Of a DNA stretch of 64,000 bases, positions 26,528 through 36,787 are shown one piece after another. The number at the start of each line of letters is the position of its first letter. Position 1 is the stretch's first letter. Both the position numbers and the translations under genes were made by a program. The DNA comes from CAMDHY01 sp046156265 (lineage in GTDB: Bacteria; Pseudomonadota; Alphaproteobacteria; Rhizobiales; Segnochrobactraceae), in assembly GCF_046156265.1 (NCBI RefSeq), contig NZ_JAWDIR010000002.1, positions 1 through 64,000 of the forward strand, read 5' to 3'. Below the pieces are notes generated by a model that did not search any database, had not been told where the DNA came from, and saw only the letters and a program-made list of their open reading frames with translations.

Positions 26528-27679
26528 ATGGTCGACCGCAGCCGAGCCTCGCACTCCGATACCCTCCGCTACGCGCTCGCGCCGGACGAGGTGGCGCGGG
26601 CGGCGATCGAGGCCACCTTCGTCGAGTACGGCCGCATGATGGAGATGCTCGAGGCGATGACGGAGGGCAGCGACGCGGGGGCCAACCTCGTCGCCCTGCA
26701 CGCCCTCGCCTACGAGCGGCTGCGGACCGCCACCCGCCTGCCGTCGCAGATGGTGGTGCTCGGCCTCAGGGACTTCGCGGCAAGGCGCAGCGGCGCGGCG
26801 CCGGAGGGCCTGCCGCTCGACGACAAGCTGTTCGCCGTCAAGGGCGCGGCGCAGGTTTCGATCGCCACCGTCGAGGGGCGCGCCAGCGTGCCCTACGTCG
26901 TCATCGGCTACCGTCCCGGCTGGCGCGGCGGGCCACCGGCCCGGCTGGTCCGCGACGGCGACGGCTTCCACGTCCACATCGGCGTCACCCCGCGGGGTGC
27001 GAAGCAACAGGAGACCGAGATGATCCACGAAGGCATTCTCGCCCGCATGGGCCGCCTGATCGCCGGCTTCGCCCACGCCGCCGTCGACCGGGCCGAGGCG
27101 CTCGACACCGTCGCGGTGGTCGAGCAGGCGGTGCGCGAGATCGACAAGGCCGCCGACGAGGTGCGCGCCGAGGTCGGCAAGGCGCAGGCCGAGCGCTACC
27201 GCATCGAGAGCCGCCGCGAGGCCTTCCGCGCCGAGAGCGGCAAGCTCGAGACGCAGATCGACACCGCCGTGGCCCAGGGCCGCGACGATCTCGCCAAGGC
27301 GGCGATCGGCCGGCAGCTCGACCTCGAGGTGCAGGTCGCCGCGCTCGACAAGGCACTCGCCGACGTCGACGAGCGGCTCGACGAGAGCCGCCAGGCGCTG
27401 CAGGCGGTGGTCGCCGCCCGCAAGGACGCCGAGGCGCGCCTCGCTGAACTGAAGAAGAGCGAGGCGAAGGCCGGCGCTCCGTCGGCTGGAACCGGCGGGA
27501 TGGCCGAGCGCCCGGAGGACCGGGTGGCCCGCAAGGCCGCGTCGATCGCCCGCATGACCGGCGTGCCGGCCGGCGACCTGCCCGCCGGCGCCGCCGAGCT
27601 CGAGGAACTGGAGCGCCTGCACCGCGAGCAGACCATCGAGGCGCGGTTGCGCGCCCGCACCGGACCATCCAAGACTTAA
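26528..27679 (+). CDS. Fusion: TnpB-like N-terminal region plus PspA/IM30 protein
   Basis: A 383-residue ORF with two parts. Residues 1-164 resemble the N-terminal (WED/REC) region of IS200/IS605 TnpB: LRYALAPDEVARAAIEATF, then ALHALAYERLR, LPSQMVV, VSIATVEGRASVPYVV and ARLVRDGDGFHVHIGVTP. This stops where the RuvC nuclease would begin, and no RuvC motif is present. Residues 165-383 are a full-length PspA/IM30 coiled coil (MIHEGILARMGRLIAGFAHA onward), a membrane-stress protein. The second part has its own Shine-Dalgarno and ATG at 27020, so a separate 219-residue PspA may also be made. The OB-fold and flotillin genes follow. The PspA call is firm; the TnpB relation is from remembered family patterns and needs a profile search. 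Confidence 0.75.
   Translation: MVDRSRASHSDTLRYALAPDEVARAAIEATFVEYGRMMEMLEAMTEGSDAGANLVALHALAYERLRTATRLPSQMVVLGLRDFAARRSGAAPEGLPLDDKLFAVKGAAQVSIATVEGRASVPYVVIGYRPGWRGGPPARLVRDGDGFHVHIGVTPRGAKQQETEMIHEGILARMGRLIAGFAHAAVDRAEALDTVAVVEQAVREIDKAADEVRAEVGKAQAERYRIESRREAFRAESGKLETQIDTAVAQGRDDLAKAAIGRQLDLEVQVAALDKALADVDERLDESRQALQAVVAARKDAEARLAELKKSEAKAGAPSAGTGGMAERPEDRVARKAASIARMTGVPAGDLPAGAAELEELERLHREQTIEARLRARTGPSKT
27009..27022 (+). promoter_or_regulatory. Internal ribosome-binding site and alternative ATG for PspA
   Basis: AGGAG at 27009-27013, six bases, then an in-frame ATG at 27020. Translation from here gives a 219-residue protein, the usual PspA length. This decides whether the upstream TnpB-like segment is a fused domain, an optional N-terminus or an in-frame remnant. 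Confidence 0.6.
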
Positions 27680-27782
27680 GCGACGCCGGATCGCGCCGGT
27701 CGTACCGGCGGATCCGGCGCCAGACTGCCGGCGCTGCACAGGCGGCGCCGGTCGCCCGCCCGAGAGGATGCGAGACACGACG

Positions 27783-28412
27783 ATGGAGTGGCTGCTCGCC
27801 CCCGAGGTCCGGCCGTTTGCGATCGCACTCGCGATCCTGCTAGGGCTCCTGCTGATCGAGGTGGTGTCGATGTTCGGCGGGCTTTCCGCCGGCTCCGTCC
27901 TCGACAAGGCGCTCGAGGGTGACGGGGACGGCGACGGCTGGCTCGCCGGCGCGCTCGGCTGGCTGAACGTCGGCCGCGTGCCGGTGATGGTGCTGCTGCT
28001 GCTGTTCCTCGGCGGCTTCGCCGCCGCCGGCTTCCTGGTGCAGAGCATCGCTGGCACGCTGGCGGCGCCGCTGCCGGCCCTCGTCGCCGCCGGCGTCGCG
28101 CTGGTCGTGGCGCTGCCCGTCACCCGCCAGGGCAGCCAGCTGGTCGCCCGGGTGGTGCCGCAGGACGAGACCTATGCCGTCGAGAACGCCGACCTCGTCG
28201 GCCGCGTCGCCGAGGTGACGCTCGGGCCGCTCGACGAGGGCAAGCCCGGCCGCATCAAGGTGCTGGACGCCCACGGCAACTGGCACTTCCTCGCCGCCCG
28301 CGCCGCGCCCGGGACGGGCCCCTTCGCCACTGGAACGTCGGTGCTGCTCGTCGACCGCGACGCTGCCTCGTTCCTCGTCATCGCCCCCACCGCCGATCTC
28401 TCGCCCACCTGA
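27783..28412 (+). CDS. OB-fold membrane protein (YqiJ/NfeD-like), flotillin partner
   Basis: A 209-residue inner-membrane protein with three hydrophobic segments (about residues 11-32, 63-82 and 88-108) and a C-terminal OB-like domain (LVGRVAEVTLGPLDEGKPGRIKV, then GTSVLLVDRD). This is the architecture of YqiJ/NfeD proteins that accompany flotillins and help place them in membrane microdomains. An in-frame ATG at 27768 is closer to GAGAGG but leaves no spacing, so 27783 is preferred; the start is uncertain by five codons. Confidence 0.82.
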   Translation: MEWLLAPEVRPFAIALAILLGLLLIEVVSMFGGLSAGSVLDKALEGDGDGDGWLAGALGWLNVGRVPVMVLLLLFLGGFAAAGFLVQSIAGTLAAPLPALVAAGVALVVALPVTRQGSQLVARVVPQDETYAVENADLVGRVAEVTLGPLDEGKPGRIKVLDAHGNWHFLAARAAPGTGPFATGTSVLLVDRDAASFLVIAPTADLSPT

Positions 28413-28483
28413 TCCACGCGGTTCCGCCGCCGCCTCTCCCCACCGGCCCCTGCCGCATCCCTGACTTCAGCGAGGACAGGCAC

Positions 28484-30169
28484 ATGATCTGGGAAGTCCT
28501 GGTACCGGCCCTCATCGGGCTCGCCGCCATCGTCGCCATCGGCTTTGTGCTGGCGTCGCTCTACACCCGCTCCTCGCGCGACCGCGCCTATGTGCGCACC
28601 GGCCTCGGCGGCCAGAAGGTGGTGCTCGACGGTGGCTCTGTGGTGATGCCGGTGTTCCACTCGACCGCCTGGGTCAACCTCAAGACGCTGCGGCTGGAGG
28701 TGCGGCGCGGCGAGAACGAGGCGCTGATCACCAAGGACCGCATGCGCGTCGACATCGGCGCCGAGTTCTACGTGCGGGTGAAGCCCGACTCGTCCTCGAT
28801 CGCGCTCGCCGCCCAGACGCTCGGCGACCGCACCAACGACGCCGACGAGCTGCGCGAGCTGATCGAGGCGAAGTTCGTCGACGCGCTGCGCTCGGTCGCC
28901 GCGACGATGCCTTTGAACGACCTGCAGGAAAAGCGCGTCGAGTTCGTCAAGGCGGTGCAGGACGCGGTTGCCGCCGACCTGCAGTCGAACGGCCTCGAGC
29001 TCGAGACGGTGTCCCTCACCCGCCTCGGCCAGACCGACATCAAGTACTTCAACGCCAACAACTTCTTCGACGCCGAAGGCCTCGCCACGCTCACCAAGAT
29101 CACCGAATCGCGCAAGAAGGAGCGCAACGAGATCGTCCGCGATACCGAGGTGGCGATCGCCCAGAAGGATCTCGAGGCGCAGCAGCGCAAGCTCGAGATC
29201 GATCGCTCCTCGAAGGAGGCCGAGCTCAACCAGCAGCGCGACGTCGCCAACAAGACCGCCGACACCCGCGCCGAGACGGCGCTGAAGGAGAACGAGGCGC
29301 GGCGCGCCGAGGAGGAGGCGCGCATCGGCGCCGAGCAGTCGATCGCCGAGCGCGAGGCGAAGGCGCGCGAGGCCCGCGAGAGCGCCGAGATCGCCGCCCA
29401 GCGCGCCGTCAAGCAGCGCCGCACCGAGGCCGACCGCGACATCCAGATCGTCGCGCAGGAGAGCGCCATCGCGGTCGCCAACAAGAGCCGCGAGGAATCG
29501 GTCGCCACCGCCGAGGCGGAGGACGCCCGCGCCAAGGCGGTCGCCGCCGGCGAGAAGGTGACGACCGCCCAGGCCGTCGAGGTCGCCGAGCGCCAGCGCC
29601 AGATCGCCGTCATCGCCGCCCAGACGGACGCCGAGAAGGAGGCGACGGCCGTCAGGGTGCAGGCCGACGCGCAGAAGCAGGCGGCGCTCGATCAGGCGGA
29701 GGCGACCAAGACGCTCGCCGCTGCCGAGGCGGATGCCGCCAAGCTGCGCGCCGCCGGCGTGCGCGAGCTCGGCATGGCCGAGGCCGACCGCGAGTCGGCC
29801 CTCAACGAGGCGCGCAACAAGCTGTCGGCGGCGATCATCGAGTACGAGCTGACGCGCGAGCGCATCGCGGTGATCCCGGCAGCGCTGGCCGAGACGGTGA
29901 AGCCGCTCGCCAACATCTCCGACGTCCGCATCTTCGACACCGGCGGCCTCGGCGGCGGGGCGGCGACGAACGGGGGCGGCGGCGACCAGAGCTTCGGCGA
30001 CGGCCTCGTCGGCCAGCTCCTGAAATACCGGGCGAGCGCCCCGGTGGTCGACCGCATCCTCGCCGAAGCCGGCTTCACCGGCGCCAACCCGGCGGAGGCC
30101 CTGACGGCGGCGTTGTCGGGGACACCGAAGCCAGCGGCGAGGCCCGAGGCGGGCGCATCCGGGGTTTGA
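28484..30169 (+). CDS. Flotillin-family protein (YqiK-like)
   Basis: A 561-residue flotillin. An N-terminal membrane segment (residues 2-25, VLVPALIGLAAIVAIGFVLA) leads into a Band 7/SPFH domain (residues about 45-210, with RMRVDIGAEFYVRVKP). A long Ala/Glu-rich coiled coil (about 215-450) ends in a glycine-rich tail (GGLGGGAATNGGGG). Flotillins scaffold ordered membrane regions. It follows the OB-fold gene by 71 bp and probably forms one envelope-stress module with the PspA gene. Confidence 0.9.
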   Translation: MIWEVLVPALIGLAAIVAIGFVLASLYTRSSRDRAYVRTGLGGQKVVLDGGSVVMPVFHSTAWVNLKTLRLEVRRGENEALITKDRMRVDIGAEFYVRVKPDSSSIALAAQTLGDRTNDADELRELIEAKFVDALRSVAATMPLNDLQEKRVEFVKAVQDAVAADLQSNGLELETVSLTRLGQTDIKYFNANNFFDAEGLATLTKITESRKKERNEIVRDTEVAIAQKDLEAQQRKLEIDRSSKEAELNQQRDVANKTADTRAETALKENEARRAEEEARIGAEQSIAEREAKAREARESAEIAAQRAVKQRRTEADRDIQIVAQESAIAVANKSREESVATAEAEDARAKAVAAGEKVTTAQAVEVAERQRQIAVIAAQTDAEKEATAVRVQADAQKQAALDQAEATKTLAAAEADAAKLRAAGVRELGMAEADRESALNEARNKLSAAIIEYELTRERIAVIPAALAETVKPLANISDVRIFDTGGLGGGAATNGGGGDQSFGDGLVGQLLKYRASAPVVDRILAEAGFTGANPAEALTAALSGTPKPAARPEAGASGV

Positions 30170-30178
30170 GACCGTCGG

Positions 30179-30209
30179 CCTGCCGAAGTTCCCCCTCAGC
30201 GCCGGCAGG
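30179..30209. terminator. Possible bidirectional hairpin between convergent genes
   Basis: CCTGCCG at 30179-30185 pairs with CGGCAGG at 30203-30209, in the 71-bp gap between the flotillin stop and the convergent PepSY gene stop. There is no clear T-run on either strand. Confidence 0.35.
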
Positions 30210-30240
30210 TTGACCGGCCGGCGCCGAGGGTGGCCGCGCA

Positions 30241-31656
30241 TCACATGGCGGGGCGCGTCTCCGGGCGGGTGCGGCGTGCGCCGCCGCCCGAGCGCCAGCC
30301 GCGCGTGACCATCAGGTCGATGAGCAGCATGACGATCAGCGAGGCACCGACGAGCGGGTAGAGGACACCGACGACCGCCATGATGGCGATGATGCCCCAC
30401 ATCCGGCTGCGATCGGAGGGCAGCGGCGGCACACCGAGCGACCCCTTCGGACGCCGCTTCCACCACATCACGCCCGCCGACACCGCCATCAGCACGGTGG
30501 CAACGCAGACGATCAAGAGCACGATCTGGTTCACCCAGCCGAACTGCTGGCCGAGGTGTAGGTTGATGCCGACTTCCATCGCCTTGGCGATCGGACCGTA
30601 GTCCGCATAGTGGAAGTCGAGCAGCGGCTCACCGGAGTACTGGTCGAGGTGGACGACGCGCTGCAGGTCGATGTCATCCGGATAGACGCTCGCCGAATAG
30701 ACGCCCGTCGGGCCGGAGGGCAGGCTGACGACGTAGCCGCGCACCACGCCGAGGCGGTCGAAGGTCGCGACCGCGGCGTCGATGCCGACAGGGGCGCGGG
30801 GCTGTGCCGGCGCCGTGGATAGCGGCACCTGGGCCTGTTGCAGTGACCAGCTCGTCTCGCCGGCGTGGGCAAGGTGCCCGTCCGACATCGGCACATCGAC
30901 ATAGAGGCCGGCCGGGTAGCCGTAGTTGGTGCCGTTCGCCCACTCGTTGGCGTACTTGCCCCAGAACACCGACCACGGCATGCCGCTGATCGCCAGGAAG
31001 GCGATGAACAGGCCCGTGAACGCACCGGTGACGGCGTGCAGGTCGCGCCAGAACACACGCTTTCGGGCATCGCCGCGGATGGTGACGACGCCGCCGGATT
31101 GTCGCCGCGGCCACCACAGGAACAGGCCGGTGCCGACGAGCAGGATCGACCAGCCACCGACGATCTCGATGACGCCGTTGGCGATCGGTCCGAACTCGGC
31201 GAGGCTGTGCAGGCGCCTGATCGTCCACATGATCGTGCCGCGATCCGGCAGCGAGCCGAGCACCCGGCCGTCATAGGGATCGACGTAGACGGCGAGGCGC
31301 TGGCCGGTCTCCGCCTTCACCGTGACCTCGGCCGACGACGTCGGGGTCGGCGGCGGCATGAACTTCGCCGCGGTGCCGGGATAGGCCGTCAGCGCCGCTT
31401 CAATGAGGCGGCTCGCTTCGATCTCCGTGCCCGGCCGTGCGTCCACCTGCTTCAGCTGGTGGTGCCAGGCGCGGTCGATCTCGTCGCGGTAGAGATAGAG
31501 CCCGCCGGTGACGGCGAGCAGGATCATGAAGGGCAGCACCAGCAGGCCGGCATAGAAGTGCCAGCGCCAGACGGCGCGGTAGGCGTCGATGCCGTGGGTC
31601 GCGGCGTCGGCCGCGGCCGGAGCGGTCTTCGGGTCGGTGGGGGTCATCTTGTCCAT
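30241..31656 (-). CDS. PepSY-domain membrane protein (PepSY_TM family)
   Basis: A 471-residue inner-membrane protein. WRWHFYAGLLVLPFMILLAV and the following GGLYLYRDEID open the PepSY-associated TM family. A periplasmic PepSY repeat (VTVKAETGQRLAVYVDPYDG) leads to the conserved MWTIRRLHSLAEFGPIAN and RDLHAVTGAFTGLFIAFLAI helices. Two further hydrophobic segments end the protein. Many relatives belong to iron or siderophore uptake loci and may reduce metal complexes. The start at 31656 (MDKMTP) was chosen; longer frames add an Arg/Pro-rich unlikely N-terminus. Confidence 0.85.
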   Translation of the reverse strand: MDKMTPTDPKTAPAAADAATHGIDAYRAVWRWHFYAGLLVLPFMILLAVTGGLYLYRDEIDRAWHHQLKQVDARPGTEIEASRLIEAALTAYPGTAAKFMPPPTPTSSAEVTVKAETGQRLAVYVDPYDGRVLGSLPDRGTIMWTIRRLHSLAEFGPIANGVIEIVGGWSILLVGTGLFLWWPRRQSGGVVTIRGDARKRVFWRDLHAVTGAFTGLFIAFLAISGMPWSVFWGKYANEWANGTNYGYPAGLYVDVPMSDGHLAHAGETSWSLQQAQVPLSTAPAQPRAPVGIDAAVATFDRLGVVRGYVVSLPSGPTGVYSASVYPDDIDLQRVVHLDQYSGEPLLDFHYADYGPIAKAMEVGINLHLGQQFGWVNQIVLLIVCVATVLMAVSAGVMWWKRRPKGSLGVPPLPSDRSRMWGIIAIMAVVGVLYPLVGASLIVMLLIDLMVTRGWRSGGGARRTRPETRPAM

Positions 31657-31881
31657 CACGAGACGGTCGATGCGGCTCGGGAGCGGCGCGGCACGAAGCG
31701 GCGCGCCACCGGGTTGCGGCCGGCATCGACGTGGTTTCGAACGCCCGAGGAACCGGCCGGCCCGATGCGGCCGCAGGCGCCGAGGCGCCGGCGCGGCCGC
31801 CGGGTCGATCACGGGTTTCTCGGAGGGAGGTGGTGAATGTCGAAAGGCGAGGCTCGGCGCCTGGTCAGGCGTGCAGAGACC

Positions 31882-32277
31882 TCAGTGCACCGGTGGCGGA
31901 GCGCGTGCCTGGCGCGGCGTCCGGCCAAGGTCGGCTGCAACGGGTGCTTCGGCAACGGAGACCGCCAACACGGTGGCGATGCGCTGCGGCGCGTACAACG
32001 ACGCCAGATCGGGCGGGCAGCCGGCGCCGGCACAGGCCGCCATGCAGCCGAGGATGCAGCAGGCGGGACCGTGCGCGGAGGCGGGTTCGCCCTCCCCCGG
32101 GTGCGCACCGGTCGTGCAGATGACACCGCCGAAGGCGTCGAGCTGGACGGGGGTCGCCGGCGCGCCCGTGGCGGCGGTCGCGAGCGCGCTCTGGAAGGCG
32201 AATAGCCAGACGGCGGCGAGTGCCAGCCAGGGGCGCCCTGCCAGCCGGCGGCGGCGTCTGATCGCGAACCCCCTCAC
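31882..32277 (-). CDS. DUF2946-like small exported protein
   Basis: A 131-residue protein with an N-terminal basic stretch and hydrophobic signal (WLALAAVWLFAFQSALA). After it come VICTTGAHPGEGE and HGPACCILGCMAACAG, the Cys/His pattern of DUF2946 proteins. These often lie near PepSY or TonB-receptor genes for metal uptake, and the cysteines may bind a metal. It sits between gyrB and the PepSY gene on the same strand. No TonB receptor is present here. Confidence 0.65.
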   Translation of the reverse strand: MRGFAIRRRRRLAGRPWLALAAVWLFAFQSALATAATGAPATPVQLDAFGGVICTTGAHPGEGEPASAHGPACCILGCMAACAGAGCPPDLASLYAPQRIATVLAVSVAEAPVAADLGRTPRQARAPPPVH

Positions 32278-32299
32278 GACGCCCCCTCCCCCGAAGATC

Positions 32300-34729
<2,430 letters not shown>

Positions 34730-34780
34730 TCGGTCTGAGGTCCGCCGTAGTTCCCGCGCGCGTGGTTCCCGCGCGCGCCC

Positions 34781-34808
34781 GTTATAGACGGTCGGGCGGG
34801 GGGTTCAA
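34781..34808 (-). promoter_or_regulatory. Sigma70-like promoter of gyrB
   Basis: On the minus strand, TTGAAC (34808-34803), a 16-bp spacer, then TATAAC (34786-34781). The expected start of transcription is about 45 bp upstream of the gyrB ATG. A 13-bp direct repeat (GTTCCCGCGCGCG, at 34750 and 34765) lies in the leader. Confidence 0.6.
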
Positions 34809-34989
34809 CTCGGCCCGTCCAACTGCAGAAAGCACCTGTTCTGCCAGAGACTTACGCATCCGGAGGCAGGCCCGCGGACAAGCCGATTCGGGCCGCCTGC
34901 GCACAACTCGCCGTCGGGCTCATGACAAGCGTCGGCAAAGCGTCTCCGGAGGGGTCACGAACACGCTCCCTGCCGGCGCGCCAGACCGC

Positions 34990-36579
34990 TCATTTGGCGC
35001 GCTTGCCGGAGAACTCGCCATACAGCGTCGCGCGCTCGCTCGTCTTGCGGGAGCGGCGGTTGTCCTTGACGTTGCCCCACATCTTGTCGCCGGAGAAGTT
35101 GATGTGGGCCTCGAAATTGTCGGGACCGCCCCACTTCGCGTTGGAGAACTTCCAGTAGGCGTAGCCGCCGTCGAGCCGCGCGCCACCGGCCGGGGTGAAC
35201 GGCCCCTCGAGATAGTTGCGGCTGAGGCAGTCCTGCGTCTGGAAGACCTGGAGCTTCCAGTTCGACAGGCCGGCCCAAGCGTACCAGCCCTTCATGTAGT
35301 TGGCGAACTGCACGGTGGCGTTCGCTTCGGCATAGGGTGACCAGCAGGTCGGCCACTGGTAGCTGCCGGTCATCTTCACCGGCGCCTGATAGACGTCCCA
35401 GCAGGGCAGTTCGAGCTTGCCCTCGAAGGCATCGCTGTCGGGGCCGTACTTCTTCGGCTCGGTGGAGCTCACCCAGGCGTAACCGTAGGGGCTGAGGAAG
35501 CGGGCGCTGAAGCGCACCTCCAACGGCTTGTCGAAGAGGTTCGGCTGTTCCTCTACCGCGATCGGCTTGAAGCCCGCGGCGTTCTTCACCGCCGGGCAGA
35601 GCGCCTCGCGGAAGGGCGCCAGGATGCGCCGGCAGGCGATCGTCGCCGCCTGCTCGCCGCCAAGCGCGGTGCAGACGTCACGCGACTTGGCGCGCCCGGT
35701 GACGGCGCAGACGGTTTCTGCGGCGGTGCCGACCGCGGCGGTCACCTTGGCCGGATCGCGCCGGACGGTGGCGAGCTTGCCCGTGTCGATCGTCCCGCCG
35801 AAGATCGTGCCGACGCGCTTCTCCAGCGGAAACCAGGCGGCGACCCGGCCATCGGGCTTGTGCTTCGGATTGATCTCGATCCAGGCGTCGACGAGGCGCT
35901 GCGAGGTCGGCCAGTGCTTGCACGCCTTGACCGACAGCTTGACCTTGCGCTTGTCGGGCGCGGCCGCGGGCTCTGCGGTATCCACCGCGACCGAGCCGGC
36001 CGATCCGAGCGCGGCGGTCTCGGCCTCCGGCAGGTCGACGACGCGGCGGTCACGGGCATAGCCGTAGTTGAACGAGACCGTCAGCGTGCGCCGGCTGCCG
36101 TTGCGGCCAAACGAGACGAACTCGCCGCGGTCGTCGACGACCGCCTTCAGTTTGCCGTCGGCGAGCTCCGCCGTGGCGCGGCCCTCGGGGAAGACCGTCG
36201 TCAGGCGCTCGACCGCCCCGCCGGCGAAGCCCGGCCCCGGCAGCCAGGCGGTGGCGTAGCTCTTGGCGTCGAGGGGGATGGTGGCGAGCGTCGCCGAGGT
36301 GCCGCGGGTGTAGGCGCCGACCCGCACGGGCACCCGCGCCGCCGGTGAGGCGACCTCGGCCGCAGCGCTCGCGCGCGAGGACCGGTCGTCGACGTCCGGC
36401 AGCTGATGCGGATCGACGCTGACGCCGAGCGAGCGGAAATGCGCCGCCACGGCGGGCGGCAGCACGGGGGCCTGCGCGGCGCCGTCGGCGACGGCAGGTG
36501 GCGAACCGAGGGCGAGCGGAAGCGCGAGCATGGCCGCTGCGGCCACCCAACCGGCGATGCGTCTGTCGAGACGGTTCAC
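34990..36579 (-). CDS. Large secreted protein of unknown function
   Basis: A 529-residue exported protein. Starting at GTG 36579 (preceded by AGAAGAGGG), it has a signal peptide (basic NRLDRR, hydrophobic VAAAAMLALPLALG, cleavage near VADG). The body has no repeat or motif I can name. It contains many aromatic residues and at least ten cysteines in the C-terminal half (CWDVYQAP, TCWSPYAEAN, TQDCLSRNYLEG), suggesting a disulfide-stabilised, strand-rich fold. The C-terminus is basic. It is alone, downstream of nothing recognisable and 260 bp from gyrB. I do not assign a function. Confidence 0.65.
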   Translation of the reverse strand: MNRLDRRIAGWVAAAAMLALPLALGSPPAVADGAAQAPVLPPAVAAHFRSLGVSVDPHQLPDVDDRSSRASAAAEVASPAARVPVRVGAYTRGTSATLATIPLDAKSYATAWLPGPGFAGGAVERLTTVFPEGRATAELADGKLKAVVDDRGEFVSFGRNGSRRTLTVSFNYGYARDRRVVDLPEAETAALGSAGSVAVDTAEPAAAPDKRKVKLSVKACKHWPTSQRLVDAWIEINPKHKPDGRVAAWFPLEKRVGTIFGGTIDTGKLATVRRDPAKVTAAVGTAAETVCAVTGRAKSRDVCTALGGEQAATIACRRILAPFREALCPAVKNAAGFKPIAVEEQPNLFDKPLEVRFSARFLSPYGYAWVSSTEPKKYGPDSDAFEGKLELPCWDVYQAPVKMTGSYQWPTCWSPYAEANATVQFANYMKGWYAWAGLSNWKLQVFQTQDCLSRNYLEGPFTPAGGARLDGGYAYWKFSNAKWGGPDNFEAHINFSGDKMWGNVKDNRRSRKTSERATLYGEFSGKRAK

Positions 36580-36718
36580 GACCGCCCTCTTCTGATGAGG
36601 TTCGAAGCCCTGGCCGGGCAGGTGGCGAATTCCCGCCGCCCGCCTCCATGGCGCGGGTTCTGCGTAAAGATTGCGTTTCCAGCAAGGCGGTTGATGCACG
36701 ACGCACGGGGCGACCGAC

Positions 36719-36748
36719 TTGCCGAACATTCATTCGATAGAGTAATAT
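36719..36748 (+). promoter_or_regulatory. Promoter of the TetR-Rieske gene with embedded operator-like site
   Basis: TTGCCG (36719-36724), an 18-bp spacer, then TAATAT (36743-36748). GAACATTCATTC (36724-36735) lies inside the spacer. It matches 10 of 12 positions of GAACGTTCGTTC in the palindrome at 49212-49225, next to the related TetR gene. This suggests autorepression by the TetR domain. Confidence 0.55.
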
Positions 36749-36787
36749 GAGGCTTCAGATAGCTGAACGAACATGCAGGAGCGCCCG

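Noticed and set aside
28172..30466. A 764-codon minus-strand frame over the flotillin gene
   Set aside because: It is the mirror of the flotillin coiled coil (repetitive Leu/Gly/Arg composition) and an antisense shadow.
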